A DNA stretch of 64,000 nt from Actinobacillus sp. (lineage in GTDB: Bacteria > Pseudomonadota > Gammaproteobacteria > Enterobacterales > Pasteurellaceae). The stretch's first letter is position 1; the number at the start of each line of letters is the position of its first letter. The notes under the pieces are model-generated. The model ran no database searches and was not told where the DNA came from. It saw only the letters and a list, made by a program, of their open reading frames with translations. The position numbers and the translations under genes were made by a program. The stretch lies in contig JAHHQZ010000001.1 of assembly GCA_020026075.1 (NCBI GenBank), positions 62,001 through 126,000 on the forward strand, read 5' to 3'. Below are positions 17,759 through 27,566 of this stretch, piece by piece.

Positions 17759-18499
17759 ATGACTTTACGTGTTGAAAATTTAAATTTCTTTTATGGCTCA
17801 AACCAAGCGTTGTTTGATATCAATTTAACCGCAGAACAAGGCGATATTGTGGTGTTGCTCGGCCCGAGTGGTGCTGGCAAAAGTACGTTGTTACGTACTT
17901 TCAATCTCTTAGAAGTGCCAAAAACGGGTAAACTTTGCCTTGCAAACAAAACATTTGATTTAGGGCAAGGCAAAACCACCAGCAAAGAAATGTGCGATTT
18001 ACGCAAAGATGTGGGAATGGTATTCCAGCAATATTGCCTTTGGCCGCATTTGACAGTAGTTGAAAATTTAATCGAAGCGCCAATGGAAGTGTTAGGCCTT
18101 AACAAAGAAACGGCTCACCAAGAGGCGATGAAAATTTTAAAACGTTTACGTTTAGAGGACTTTGCCGATCGCTATCCGTTACACCTTTCGGGTGGTCAGC
18201 AGCAGCGTGTAGCCATTGCCCGAGCGTTAATGATGAAACCAACGGTTTTATTATTTGACGAACCAACGGCGGCCTTAGATCCTGAAATTACCGCTCAAGT
18301 GGTTTCCATTATTGAAGAATTGAAGGATTTAGGCATCACACAAGTAGTGGTAACGCACGAAGTGGGCGTTGCAAAAAAAATTGCCACAAAAGTGGTTTAT
18401 ATGGAACAAGGACATATTGTTGAAATGGGCGATAGCCAATGTTTTGATCACCCAAAAACAGTTGCGTTCCAGCAGTATCTTTCCCATTCCACCGACTAA
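17759..18499 (+). CDS. artP: Arginine ABC transporter ATP-binding protein
   Basis: The 246-residue ABC ATPase has Walker [10 protein letters not shown], signature [15 protein letters not shown], Walker [15 protein letters not shown] and the switch histidine in [10 protein letters not shown]. It powers arginine import with ArtQM. I chose the ATG at 17759; a TTG seven codons upstream has no ribosome site. It is first in artP-artI-artQ-artM (gaps 11, 2 and 9 bp), which sets the substrate assignment. Polar amino acid transporters are close relatives, so the exact substrate is inferred from gene order. Confidence 0.9.
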   Translation: MTLRVENLNFFYGSNQALFDINLTAEQGDIVVLLGPSGAGKSTLLRTFNLLEVPKTGKLCLANKTFDLGQGKTTSKEMCDLRKDVGMVFQQYCLWPHLTVVENLIEAPMEVLGLNKETAHQEAMKILKRLRLEDFADRYPLHLSGGQQQRVAIARALMMKPTVLLFDEPTAALDPEITAQVVSIIEELKDLGITQVVVTHEVGVAKKIATKVVYMEQGHIVEMGDSQCFDHPKTVAFQQYLSHSTD

Positions 18500-18510
18500 G
18501 TAAGGAGTCT

Positions 18511-19239
18511 ATGATGAAACTAAAACAAACGCTTTTAGCTACCATTTTCACAACTGCCACCGCTTTTGCTACGGCACAAACCATTACTTTTGCCACAGAG
18601 GCGAGCTATCCGCCATTTGAAAGCACTAACGCCAAAGGTGAAATTATTGGCTTTGATATTGATATTGCCAACGCCATTTGTGATGTTATCGATGCCAAAT
18701 GTTCTTTCAAAAATGAATCCTTCGATGCCTTAATTCCAGGTTTAATCACTGGTCGTGGCGGTTTTGATGCAGCCATCGCTGCGATTGGAATCACCCCTGC
18801 TCGTGCGAAAAAAGTGGCATTCACCGAGCCTTATTTTTTGAACACATCAAGCTTTATCGCACTCGACAGTACCAATATGGCTGACATAAAAACCGTCGGC
18901 GTACAAAATGGCACTACATTGCAAAAATACTTATTGGATTCACACAAATACAATGTTGTCCCTTACGCCAGCATTCAAAATGCCATCTTAGATATCAAAA
19001 ACAAACGTGTTGATGCCGTATTCGGTGATACGTTGGTGCTACAAGACACCTTAAAAACCGAAAAAGGCTTACATCTCGTGGGCGAGCCAGTACACGATGA
19101 AAAATACTTTGGTATTGGTGATGGTATCGCCGTTCGCAAATCCAATAAAAAACTCATTGCCGAGCTTAACCGTGGCATTGCCCAGATTAAAGCCGATGGC
19201 ACTTATCAAAAAATTTATGATAAATGGTTTAGTAAATAA
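18511..19239 (+). CDS. artI: Arginine-binding periplasmic protein
   Basis: The 242-residue type II solute-binding protein has a signal peptide ending near residue 22 (ATAQ) and the family opening ITFATEASYPPFE. The segment GFDIDIANAIC follows, with AAIGITPARAKKVAFTEPYF in the ligand-binding cleft. It delivers arginine to ArtQM. Two adjacent ATGs (18511 and 18514) follow AAGGAG; the second has the better spacing, so the protein may be 241 residues. Confidence 0.9.
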   Translation: MMKLKQTLLATIFTTATAFATAQTITFATEASYPPFESTNAKGEIIGFDIDIANAICDVIDAKCSFKNESFDALIPGLITGRGGFDAAIAAIGITPARAKKVAFTEPYFLNTSSFIALDSTNMADIKTVGVQNGTTLQKYLLDSHKYNVVPYASIQNAILDIKNKRVDAVFGDTLVLQDTLKTEKGLHLVGEPVHDEKYFGIGDGIAVRKSNKKLIAELNRGIAQIKADGTYQKIYDKWFSK

Positions 19240-19241
19240 GA

Positions 19242-19910
19242 ATGCTTGAGTATTTACCTTTAATGTCTGCCGCTACGCTCAAAACCCTTGAGCTGGCGGC
19301 TTGTTCCCTGTTGTTTGGGCTTTTTCTTTCCCTCATTTTTGTGGCCTTTGAAACCACCAAATGGCGTTTCGTGAACCAATCAATGGCGTTTATTAACACC
19401 TTGCTACGAGGCTTGCCTGAAATTTTAGTGGTGTTTTTAATTTATTTTGGATTGCCTGGAATTATCGAGCAGCTCACTGGTCATTTTGTTGATTGGAGTG
19501 CCTTTACCTATGGGGTTATCGCCTTAGGGATCATCTTTGCCTCTTATGCCTCGCAAACCATTCGTGGCGCGATAAAAGCTATTGCCATTGGGCAGTGGGA
19601 ATCTGGTGCTGCACTGGGATTAAGCCGTAGTTACACTTTTTTAAATATTATTTTGCCACAAGTATGGCGCCACGCTTTGCCGGGTTTAACCAACCAATGG
19701 CTGGTTTTGCTCAAAGATACCGCATTAGTATCGCTCATCGGAGTTGTGGATTTAAGCCGCCAAGCGCAACTTATCACCACATCTACCCATCAACCTTTTA
19801 CGTGGTACACCATCATTGCGTTGATTTATTTAGTGATTACCCTATTAAGCCAATGGCTGATCCGCAAATTAGAACGCTATTTCACACGTTTTGAAAAACG
19901 CCCAGCCTAG
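19242..19910 (+). CDS. artQ: Arginine ABC transporter permease ArtQ
   Basis: The 222-residue inner-membrane permease of the His/Glu/Gln/Arg family has about five membrane segments. The ATPase-contact loop is of the EAA type (GQWESGAALGLSRSYTFLNIILPQVWRHALP, about 108-138; the conserved part is ESGAALGLS). It starts 2 bp after artI, consistent with coupled translation. Confidence 0.92.
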   Translation: MLEYLPLMSAATLKTLELAACSLLFGLFLSLIFVAFETTKWRFVNQSMAFINTLLRGLPEILVVFLIYFGLPGIIEQLTGHFVDWSAFTYGVIALGIIFASYASQTIRGAIKAIAIGQWESGAALGLSRSYTFLNIILPQVWRHALPGLTNQWLVLLKDTALVSLIGVVDLSRQAQLITTSTHQPFTWYTIIALIYLVITLLSQWLIRKLERYFTRFEKRPA

Positions 19911-19919
19911 AGATAACCT

Positions 19920-20612
19920 ATGTTTGATTTTGAAACCTACCAAAGCTACGCGAAAGTCATCGCACAAGGGATCCCAACGAGCATAATGCTTACCATTTGC
20001 GGTCTGCTCATCGCTTTCGTGCTAGCGATTTTGTTTACGTTTTTACTTTCATTGAAAAACCGTGTGACATCAGGCTTAGTGAATACTTATGTAACCTTAT
20101 TCACTGGCACGCCCTTACTAATTCAATTTTTCTTAATTTATTACGGCCCAGGTCAATTTCAGTGGATCGTCAATAGCCCTGCGTGGGATTTGCTATCCAA
20201 CGCTTGGTTCTGTGCGGTGCTAACTTTGGCTTTAAACAGTGCCGCCTACTCTACTCAGCTTTTTTACGGTGCCGTAAAAGCCATTCCAGCCGCACAATGG
20301 GAAGGCTGTGCCGCACTGGGATTAAACCGTATTCAAACCTTACGAATTTTAATTCCTTATGCCTTAAAACGAGCCTTGCCGTCCTACACTAACGAGATCA
20401 TTCTCGTTTTCAAAGGCACGTCCCTAGCCTCGACCATCACCGTAATGGACATTATGGGCTATGCTCAACAGCTATACGGCACGGACTACGATGCCCTACC
20501 GATTTACGGCATTGCAGGCATTTATTACTTAGTGATCACAGGCATTGCAACGTTCTTCCTAAGAAAATTAGAAAATAACGTGCTTAAATTTGAACGGGTG
20601 CAAGAAGTTTAA
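19920..20612 (+). CDS. artM: Arginine ABC transporter permease ArtM
   Basis: The 230-residue permease is paralogous to ArtQ, with about five membrane segments and an EAA loop containing QWEGCAALGLNRIQ. Together ArtQ and ArtM form the heterodimeric channel. It is the last gene of the operon, and a near-perfect inverted repeat follows 80 bp later. Confidence 0.92.
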   Translation: MFDFETYQSYAKVIAQGIPTSIMLTICGLLIAFVLAILFTFLLSLKNRVTSGLVNTYVTLFTGTPLLIQFFLIYYGPGQFQWIVNSPAWDLLSNAWFCAVLTLALNSAAYSTQLFYGAVKAIPAAQWEGCAALGLNRIQTLRILIPYALKRALPSYTNEIILVFKGTSLASTITVMDIMGYAQQLYGTDYDALPIYGIAGIYYLVITGIATFFLRKLENNVLKFERVQEV

Positions 20613-20689
20613 ATATTCTCTTTTTTGCATATTAAAAGAAATTTATGCAAAATGGTTTGGCGAGAAAAATAATTGCATAGAAAAAAATA

Positions 20690-20723
20690 GAAGGTCGGAA
20701 TTTTTGCAAAAATTCCGACCTTC
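20690..20723. repeat. Perfect inverted GGYYGGAATWTT pair, artM/pldA terminator
   Basis: AAGGTCGGAATTTTT, two bases, then AAAAATTCCGACCTT: a 15-bp perfect stem followed by TCTTTTTT. This is the tightest copy in the window and serves two convergent genes. Confidence 0.92.
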
Positions 20724-20743
20724 TTTTTTAATTCCTTAGATAA

Positions 20744-21604
20744 CTAAAACACATTGTTCAACGAGAAACCCAAGCCAATGCGTTGAATGTTTTGGTTATA
20801 ATCAATTAAAGATTCACCGTAGCCACCAAAATATTGTGCGTAAATTCGCCAATATTTACCCAGCGGATAACTGTAACTCAACTGCACACCACCATAGCCA
20901 GTGCGAGGATTGTAATGGCCTTTCAAATGCACCTGATGAGTTTTAGTGTAGTAATCGATCACCACATCGGCGTGACCACGATAGTCCTGAATGTCTGGAT
21001 TATCATCATCTTTGGATTTTTCAGGAATGCGCCACCAAGGCTTTAACTGCACACGCCATGCGCCGTTGGTCGCCGAAATGCGAGTGTAAAGACGATTCCA
21101 ACTGCGAGATTTTTTCATTGCATCATCACGCCCATTAGACTGATGTAAAAATCCACTTTCCACTTCGCTCAACTGCCAATCGCCCCAAAGTGGTGTTGCC
21201 ATAGCCCAAGAAACAAACAACTGTGGCTTGTAACTGGTTTCACGAAACGGCGAAGAATCCTTCACATTCGACATTTGAAACCAAGAAGTTTGCGTGTATG
21301 CCCCAGCTAGCACAGAATTTTCACCGAAAATCCCTCGCCAAATCGGCAACGCAAAACTGATTTGAAACTTGATTTCATCGTGACGCATTCGGTTTGGATA
21401 ACGAAAATTACCGTTAGAATAAGTTTCCATAATGTAATTTTGCTCATAAGGTACCAACCCAAAAATTTCTGGCGAACGTGTGCTAAGCAATGCCTCCGTT
21501 TCTGTTTGATAAAGTCGTGGCAAAGGCTCAATCTGTGGTAAATCCGCCGCCAAGCTGGCACTCACCCCACAAAGCCCTAGCAAAGCAATCAATGATTTTT
21601 TCAT
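20744..21604 (-). CDS. pldA: Outer membrane phospholipase A1
   Basis: The 286-residue protein has a signal peptide (about 1-20, SLAA) and a beta-barrel ending in phenylalanine. The catalytic residues of the family are visible as His154 and Ser156 in GFLHQSNGRD and Asn170 in RSWNRLYTR. PldA hydrolyses phospholipids that reach the outer leaflet, keeping the lipid asymmetry. The Ser-Asn spacing is two residues longer than in E. coli. It is convergent with artM. Confidence 0.94.
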   Translation of the reverse strand: MKKSLIALLGLCGVSASLAADLPQIEPLPRLYQTETEALLSTRSPEIFGLVPYEQNYIMETYSNGNFRYPNRMRHDEIKFQISFALPIWRGIFGENSVLAGAYTQTSWFQMSNVKDSSPFRETSYKPQLFVSWAMATPLWGDWQLSEVESGFLHQSNGRDDAMKKSRSWNRLYTRISATNGAWRVQLKPWWRIPEKSKDDDNPDIQDYRGHADVVIDYYTKTHQVHLKGHYNPRTGYGGVQLSYSYPLGKYWRIYAQYFGGYGESLIDYNQNIQRIGLGFSLNNVF

Positions 21605-21732
21605 TTATTTCTCCCTCGAACATTCAAACTAACGGTGTATTGTACGGATTTTTTCGCCAATTGCGAACCTCTACGCCCATTTTATGGCGGGATTTGTTAG
21701 AATAATCCGCCACTTAACCACAAGGATTGCCT

Positions 21733-24279
21733 ATGTTATTCCCCTTCCCTGCCACGCCTTTAAGCCTGTCGCACGTGCGCCATGCACTCAACAGCTTACG
21801 CACTTTTGAGTATGAGAATTTTCAGCGCCATTCAGTGGATCAATGGCTGGCGAACCGCAGTGATTTTTGTGATACCTTGCTGAATGTCTTGTGGCAACAT
21901 TTTTTTGCGAAAAATTCCGGTCTCGCTTTATTTGCCGTAGGTGGTTACGGACGACAAGAAATGTTCCCCCACTCGGACTGGGATTTGCTTCTACTCACTC
22001 AGGGTGAGCTGTCCACCGACACCGCAGAAAAAATCCGTGAGTTTTGGCAATTTTTGTGGGATTGCGGTATTCAGCTGGGGCAAAGTGTACGCACCCTTAA
22101 TGACTGTCTAAGACTGGGGCAAAAGGACATTTCCATCGCCACCAATTTATTTGAACGGCGTTTTTTGTGTGGCGATGCAAACCTTGCCGCCGCCCTTGAC
22201 TGCTTAATGGCAAGGCCGGAATTTTGGCCGAAAAAATGTTATCACGCTGCCAAAATCGCCGAGCAACGCAGCCGCTACGCACGCTTTAACCATACCAGCT
22301 ACAATTTGGAACCTGATTTAAAATATAACCCTGGTGGCTTGCGTGATTTGCATGGCTTGTATTGGTTTGCCTTGCGTGAGGCAGGGGTGAAAAATTTGGA
22401 ACAGTTGCGAAAAAGCCTGTGGATTGACGCACAAGAATATCAACAGCTCAAAGCGGCGCAACGTTGCCTTTTCACCTTACGTTTTGCCTTGCACTTACTG
22501 TTGCCTCGTGCAGATAATCGCTTATTATTTGACCGTCAAAAACAGCTCAGCCAGTTTTTAGGCTACGATGATGACAAGGAGGAAAATCCAAACGCTGGCG
22601 TAGAGAAAATGATGAAATCCTTTTTCCAAAGTGCTAGAACCCTCGCCGTTTTCCGCCATATTCTGCAACAGCAAAATATTCCCAGCGGCGAAAGCGAACC
22701 GTTAGACGAGCATTTTTCGCAAATGACGCACGAAAATACGCCCTATATTTTTCTGCACGCTGGAGATTTTTCTCAAATGCCAACCTTAAAAGTGCAACTG
22801 TTTGCGCATTTACACCGCCTGCCGAAAGCGAAAATTCATCCACAAACCTTGCGTGCCTTGTGGCGTAGCACCAGCCCTGTGGATAGCTGTGCTGATGAGC
22901 AATTTTTACACATTTTGCTCGCCCCCAACGGCATTGCACGTGGCATTGTGCCAATGCACCGCTACGGCGTGCTGGCAAGTTACCTGCCCCATTGGCAACG
23001 CATTCAAGGCTTAATGCAGTTCGACCGCTTTCACTTGTACAGCGTGGACGAACACATTGTGCGTGTGTTGCAAACCCTTGAAAATTTAGCGGAAAATTCC
23101 GACCTTTGCCCTACGGTTTTTAAATTATTTCAACAGTTTAGTGGTAATTTAGCGTGGCGTCGCACCCTGTATCTTGCAGCACTGTTTCACGATTTAGGCA
23201 AAGGCTTGGGCGGCAAGCACGAACGCTTAGGGGCGGATTTGGCACGAGATTTTTGCCAGCGCCTGCGCTTATCCTCCAATGAAACGGACAACATCGCTTG
23301 GCTCGTGGAACAGCATTTGCTAATGACCAAAACTGCCTACCGCCGAGATATTGAAGATAACGCTGTGATCCTCGAATTTGCTCAAAAGGTCGCCAGCGTT
23401 GAGCACCTGCAATGGCTTTTGTGTTTGACGGTAGCGGACATTATCGGCACCAATCCGCAACGCTGGACGGCGTGGCAGGCGGCACTGCTGATTCGTTTAT
23501 ACGAGCATACGCACCACGCCTTAACCCAGCCGAACAAAATAACCAACAATCGCCAGCAACGCCGCTGCGATCTAGCGTTACGCCACCTAACCCAGCAAGG
23601 CTTTACGCCAGAAAAAATTCACAATTTTTGGCGAAATATTCCGGCCTCGTATTTTTTACGCACACGCACGCCACAACTGGTGTGGCACGCCGCACAAGCC
23701 CTTTGCACAAGCCAACATCCGCTTATCGCCCTAAGCCCTAAGCCTGTGCAAGGCAACACGGAAATTTTTATTCACACAGCGGATCAACGAGGGCTGTTTT
23801 ATCGTGTGGCGGGGCTGCTCGATCGTAAAAAGATCAGCATTCATCAAGCGCAGATCATCACCACCACACAAGGGCTGGTGCTGGATAGTTTTTTAGTGAG
23901 CGAACCCAACGGTGAACCGCTAAATACCGAGCGCCGCCAGCAAATTCAGCAGGCGTTGCAAACCTTATTAAGCCACCCTGAAAACCACGCACCTATGCCG
24001 AAACATTCGCCCAACGTGCCGTTTCACATTCCAACGGAAATTCAATTTGTAAAACAAAGCAATGAGCAAACAGGCGTGGAATTTTCCGCCTTAGATCGTC
24101 CAGGTTTACTGGCACGCATTGGGGAAATTTTCCACCAGCAAGGGCTGGTGCTACACCAAGCACGCATTAGCACGCTAGGCGAAAAAGTGCAGGATTTTTT
24201 TAGCGTGTCTACAGAGGCGCAGCGTCCCTTGAATCTCAAAGAAAAAACCGCACTTCGCCAAGCATTATTGCATTTATAA
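21733..24279 (+). CDS. glnD: PII uridylyltransferase/uridylyl-removing enzyme
   Basis: The 848-residue nitrogen sensor modifies PII according to glutamine. It has a nucleotidyltransferase motif (about 69-88, GGYGRQEMFPHSDWDLLLL), an HD domain (LFHDLGKG, about 479-486) and two C-terminal ACT domains (about 680-755 and 785-848). The start is the ATG at 21733 behind AAGGA. No glnB is in the window. The coding sequence contains four copies or near-copies of the GGYYGGAATWTT motif and a Hin-type core ACCGCACTT at 24247-24255. uvrC begins 21 bp downstream. Confidence 0.95.
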   Translation: MLFPFPATPLSLSHVRHALNSLRTFEYENFQRHSVDQWLANRSDFCDTLLNVLWQHFFAKNSGLALFAVGGYGRQEMFPHSDWDLLLLTQGELSTDTAEKIREFWQFLWDCGIQLGQSVRTLNDCLRLGQKDISIATNLFERRFLCGDANLAAALDCLMARPEFWPKKCYHAAKIAEQRSRYARFNHTSYNLEPDLKYNPGGLRDLHGLYWFALREAGVKNLEQLRKSLWIDAQEYQQLKAAQRCLFTLRFALHLLLPRADNRLLFDRQKQLSQFLGYDDDKEENPNAGVEKMMKSFFQSARTLAVFRHILQQQNIPSGESEPLDEHFSQMTHENTPYIFLHAGDFSQMPTLKVQLFAHLHRLPKAKIHPQTLRALWRSTSPVDSCADEQFLHILLAPNGIARGIVPMHRYGVLASYLPHWQRIQGLMQFDRFHLYSVDEHIVRVLQTLENLAENSDLCPTVFKLFQQFSGNLAWRRTLYLAALFHDLGKGLGGKHERLGADLARDFCQRLRLSSNETDNIAWLVEQHLLMTKTAYRRDIEDNAVILEFAQKVASVEHLQWLLCLTVADIIGTNPQRWTAWQAALLIRLYEHTHHALTQPNKITNNRQQRRCDLALRHLTQQGFTPEKIHNFWRNIPASYFLRTRTPQLVWHAAQALCTSQHPLIALSPKPVQGNTEIFIHTADQRGLFYRVAGLLDRKKISIHQAQIITTTQGLVLDSFLVSEPNGEPLNTERRQQIQQALQTLLSHPENHAPMPKHSPNVPFHIPTEIQFVKQSNEQTGVEFSALDRPGLLARIGEIFHQQGLVLHQARISTLGEKVQDFFSVSTEAQRPLNLKEKTALRQALLHL

Positions 24280-24300
24280 CAAACCCAAAAGGACGGCAAC

Positions 24301-26217
24301 GTGGCAGAAAAACAAGCCCCATTATCACGCAAAGAATTGATCCAACAGGCACGAGAAGAAATGAAAGTTCGTGCCAATAAGCCGTCCGCAACCTTTGATG
24401 CCAAAGCCTTTTTAGCCGATGTACCGCACAGCGCTGGGGTGTATCGAATGTTTGATCGCAACGATGTGGTGATTTACGTGGGCAAGGCGAAAGATCTCAA
24501 AAAACGCCTGAGCAGTTATTTTCGTAAAAACTTACCCAGCCAGAAAACTCGCAGTTTAGTTAGCCAAATCGCACGCATTGAAACCACGCTCACTCGCTCC
24601 GAAACGGAGGCGTTACTGCTCGAACACAACTACATAAAAACCTTACAGCCTCGCTATAACGTGCTGCTGCGTGATGATAAATCCTACCCTTACATTTTGC
24701 TGACCAAAGAACACCACCCTCGCTTGACTGCTCATCGTGGGGCGAAAAAAATTAAAGGCGAATATTTCGGCCCTTATCCGCACGCCAGCGCCGTGCGTGA
24801 AACCTTGTATCTTTTGCAGAAAATTTTCCCTGTACGCCAATGTGAAAACAGCGTGTACGCCAACCGCTCACGCCCTTGCTTGCAATATCAAATCAAACGT
24901 TGCTTAGCCCCTTGCGTGGCAGGTTTTGTCAGCGATGAAGATTATGCCGAACAAGTGAATTTCGCACGGCTCTTTTTGCAAGGCAAAGACGAACAAGTGC
25001 GTGATTATCTAATCAAGAAAATGGACAAAGCGGCGGCAGAATTAAAATTTGAAGAGGCCGCCCGCTATCGTGATCAAATTCAAGCGGTGCGTGCGGTAAT
25101 GGAAAAACAATTTGTCGCCAACGACCGCCAAGACGATTTAGACATTATTGCCATCGCCTACCAGCAAGGCTTAGCTTGCGTGCAAGTACTGTTTATTCGG
25201 CAGGGCAAAATGCTCGGCAACCGCAGTTATTTTCCCAAAGTGCCAGCACAAACGGATCTCGCCGAGCTAACGGAAACTTTTTTAGGGCAATTTTATTTGC
25301 AAGGCCATCAAGGTCGCACCATACCGAACAGTATCGTTATCAATCAGCCCTTAGAAAATAGCGAAGATCTCGCCAACCTGCTGAGCGAACAAAGCGGCCA
25401 CAAAGTGCAAATTCAACACCGCACTCGCACAGAAAAATCCAACTATTTAAACCTTGCGGAAATCAATGCAAAATCCGCCCTTGCCACAAAACTCAAACAA
25501 ACGGATTTAATCAGCGACCGCTACCAAGCCCTGTGCGAAACCTTACATTTGCCAAAAATTCAACGAATGGAATGCTTTGACATCAGCCACACAATGGGCG
25601 AGCAAACCATCGCCTCTTGCGTGGTGTTCAACGAAGACGGCCCCCTAAAAAGCGACTACCGCCGTTTCAACATTTCAGGCATTACTGGCGGCGATGACTA
25701 CGCCGCAATGGAGCAAGCCTTACGCAAACGCTACGATCGCCCCCTTGAAACGGATAAAATCCCTGATGTGATTTTCATTGACGGCGGCAAAGGGCAGCTA
25801 AACCGTGCCTTAGCGGTGTTTGAAAGCCTTGATGTGGCGTGGGATAAATCAAAACCTTTGCTCGTGGGGGTCGCCAAAGGCGTGGAACGCAAAGCTGGCC
25901 TTGAAACCTTGCTCAACTCACGCACAGGGGAAATTTTCAATATGCCAACGGATAACAAAGCCTTGCATTTAATCCAACATATTCGTGATGAAAGCCACAA
26001 CCACGCCATCACAGGCCATCGCAAAAAACGCCAAAAAGCCTTTACGCAAAGCGGTTTAGAAGGCATTAAAGGCGTTGGTCCCAAACGCCGCCAAGCCTTG
26101 TTAAAATATTTAGGCGGAATGCAGGGCGTGAAAAACGCTAGTTGTAGCGACATCGCCGCCGTGCCTGGAATTTCTGCCGAATTAGCGGAAACCATTTACG
26201 ATACGCTACAACATTAA
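24301..26217 (+). CDS. uvrC: Excinuclease ABC subunit C
   Basis: The 638-residue nuclease makes both incisions in nucleotide excision repair. It has a GIY-YIG domain (about 43-125, [19 protein letters not shown]), a UVR motif that binds UvrB (about 230-262), an RNase H-like endonuclease region (about 415-560, with ECFDISHT and [10 protein letters not shown]), and helix-hairpin-helix motifs at the end. The start is a GTG behind AAGGA, giving about 28 residues more than the usual N-terminus. An internal ATG at 24361 is an alternative. It is probably cotranscribed with glnD. Confidence 0.95.
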   Translation: MAEKQAPLSRKELIQQAREEMKVRANKPSATFDAKAFLADVPHSAGVYRMFDRNDVVIYVGKAKDLKKRLSSYFRKNLPSQKTRSLVSQIARIETTLTRSETEALLLEHNYIKTLQPRYNVLLRDDKSYPYILLTKEHHPRLTAHRGAKKIKGEYFGPYPHASAVRETLYLLQKIFPVRQCENSVYANRSRPCLQYQIKRCLAPCVAGFVSDEDYAEQVNFARLFLQGKDEQVRDYLIKKMDKAAAELKFEEAARYRDQIQAVRAVMEKQFVANDRQDDLDIIAIAYQQGLACVQVLFIRQGKMLGNRSYFPKVPAQTDLAELTETFLGQFYLQGHQGRTIPNSIVINQPLENSEDLANLLSEQSGHKVQIQHRTRTEKSNYLNLAEINAKSALATKLKQTDLISDRYQALCETLHLPKIQRMECFDISHTMGEQTIASCVVFNEDGPLKSDYRRFNISGITGGDDYAAMEQALRKRYDRPLETDKIPDVIFIDGGKGQLNRALAVFESLDVAWDKSKPLLVGVAKGVERKAGLETLLNSRTGEIFNMPTDNKALHLIQHIRDESHNHAITGHRKKRQKAFTQSGLEGIKGVGPKRRQALLKYLGGMQGVKNASCSDIAAVPGISAELAETIYDTLQH

Positions 26218-26607
26218 TTCAACAAAAAACGTTTATAATGCAACACCCTGTGGATAACTTCGTGGATAACAAAGGTAAAAAGCGTGCTTAACGCTATTTT
26301 TCCACAAGTATCCCTGATAAAAAAACCACAATTTACTGTGATTTTTTCTGCGAAAAAGTGAAAAAATTCTATAAAATATTCCGACCTACACTTATAAAAA
26401 GTTATCCAAGTTTTTTGTGGATAAAATTGTGATAGAAATAGGAATAAGCCGTGCATAAGCAAGAACAACTGCCGAAGGTCGGAATTTTTGATAAAAAAAT
26501 ACAATAGAAACAAAGCGTTACTCTTTATGCACAGAATTTAAAATATCATGCCCAATGGCGTGAACAAGCTGTTTAAAAAACAATCAACAACCCAAAAAGG
26601 AACTTTT
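26218..26607. promoter_or_regulatory. AT-rich gap with a cluster of DnaA-box-like 9-mers
   Basis: Four sites fit TTWTNCACA on either strand: 26249-26257, 26298-26306, 26416-26424 and 26525-26533. Two more differ by one base (26261-26269, 26450-26458). The gap has no GATC and no gene I accept. It also holds a widely spaced GGYYGGAATWTT pair. A DnaA-binding locus is plausible, but proof of an origin is lacking. Confidence 0.45.
26371..26489. repeat. Widely spaced inverted GGYYGGAATWTT pair after uvrC
   Basis: Reverse arm AATATTCCGACC (from 26375) and forward arm GGTCGGAATTTT (from 26477), about 90 bp apart. The distance is unusual for this element, and two DnaA-box-like sites lie between the arms. 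Confidence 0.75.
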
Positions 26608-27486
26608 ATGACCTATTCATTAAAACAAAATGACCTCATTTGCTACAAAACGCTCCCACTCTGGACGGCAGAAAAATTGCCTGAGATGTTTCGTGAACAA
26701 CATAACACCCAAGAAGGCACGTGGGCGAAGTTGCACGTTCAGCAAGGGGCTATTCGTGTGTTTATGCTTGATGAGGCTGGAAATGTGCTAAGCCAGCACG
26801 ATTTTGACAGTGCACACCAGCCTGATTTCATCGCGCCGCAACAATGGCACCGTGTTGAGCCGTTAAGTGATGATTTACTTTGCCAGCTTAGCTTTTATTG
26901 TGAGCGTGCCGACTATGTGAAAAAACGCCACAACCTCACACGCACGCACTCCGAAGTGCTAGCCGCTGCAGAAATTATTCCAGCTGGCAAGGCGTTGGAT
27001 TTAGGCTGCGGTCGTGGTCGCAACAGCCTTTATTTGGCAAAACTCGGTTTTGACGTAACCGCCGTAGACGCAAACGCAATGAGCGTGGATTTTCTCCGCC
27101 AAGCCGCTGAAAAAGACGCGCTCGCTATTCAAGCGGACACTTACGACATCAACACCGCCGCCATTTCAGGCAACTACGACTTCATTTTATCCACAGTGGT
27201 AATGATGTTCCTTGACCCAGCACGCATTCCCGCCATCGTGGAAAATATGCAGGCACACACCAACGTTGGCGGCTATAATTTAATCGTTGTCGCCCTAGAC
27301 ACGGAGGATTACCCGTGCAACGTCGGCTTTTCTTCCCCGTTAAAATCAGGACAACTGGAAGGCTATTACAAAGACTGGGACATTTTAAAATACAACGAAA
27401 ACATCGGTGAACTACACCGCCTTGACGCAAACGGCAACCGCATTAAATTACGCTTTGCCACATTGCTTGCGAAAAAACGAACCTAA
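26608..27486 (+). CDS. tehB: Tellurite resistance SAM-dependent methyltransferase TehB
   Basis: The 292-residue protein has an N-terminal cupin-like domain (about 1-95, DUF1971 type) and a class I methyltransferase domain (about 100-292) with the SAM motif ALDLGCGRGRNSLYLAKLG. TehB methylates tellurite or selenium compounds; the cupin fusion is the long form known from Haemophilus. I chose the ATG at 26608 (site AAAAAGGAAC); the frame extends 20 codons upstream without a good site. It is probably monocistronic, with its promoter in the DnaA-box gap. Confidence 0.9.
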   Translation: MTYSLKQNDLICYKTLPLWTAEKLPEMFREQHNTQEGTWAKLHVQQGAIRVFMLDEAGNVLSQHDFDSAHQPDFIAPQQWHRVEPLSDDLLCQLSFYCERADYVKKRHNLTRTHSEVLAAAEIIPAGKALDLGCGRGRNSLYLAKLGFDVTAVDANAMSVDFLRQAAEKDALAIQADTYDINTAAISGNYDFILSTVVMMFLDPARIPAIVENMQAHTNVGGYNLIVVALDTEDYPCNVGFSSPLKSGQLEGYYKDWDILKYNENIGELHRLDANGNRIKLRFATLLAKKRT

Positions 27487-27502
27487 GGCCATTTCATAAA
27501 AG

Positions 27503-27556
27503 CAAGGCTGGAATTTTCATTAAAATTTTGTGAAAAATTCCAGCCTTTGTTTTTTT
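27503..27556. repeat. Inverted GGYYGGAATWTT pair, tehB/truB
   Basis: Forward arm GGCTGGAATTTT (from 27507), reverse arm AAAATTCCAGCC (from 27534), followed by a T run. It lies between convergent tehB and truB and looks like a terminator for tehB. Confidence 0.88.
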
Positions 27557-27566
27557 GTGGATTGGG

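Noticed and set aside
26214..26513. 99-codon minus-strand open frame after uvrC
   Set aside because: Composition is extremely Phe/Leu-rich from AT-rich DNA, there is no ribosome site, and it covers the DnaA-box cluster and a motif pair.
26218..26607. Firm call of the chromosomal origin
   Set aside because: The DnaA-box cluster is suggestive, but there is no GATC cluster, no dnaA/mnmG neighbour and no skew information within the window.
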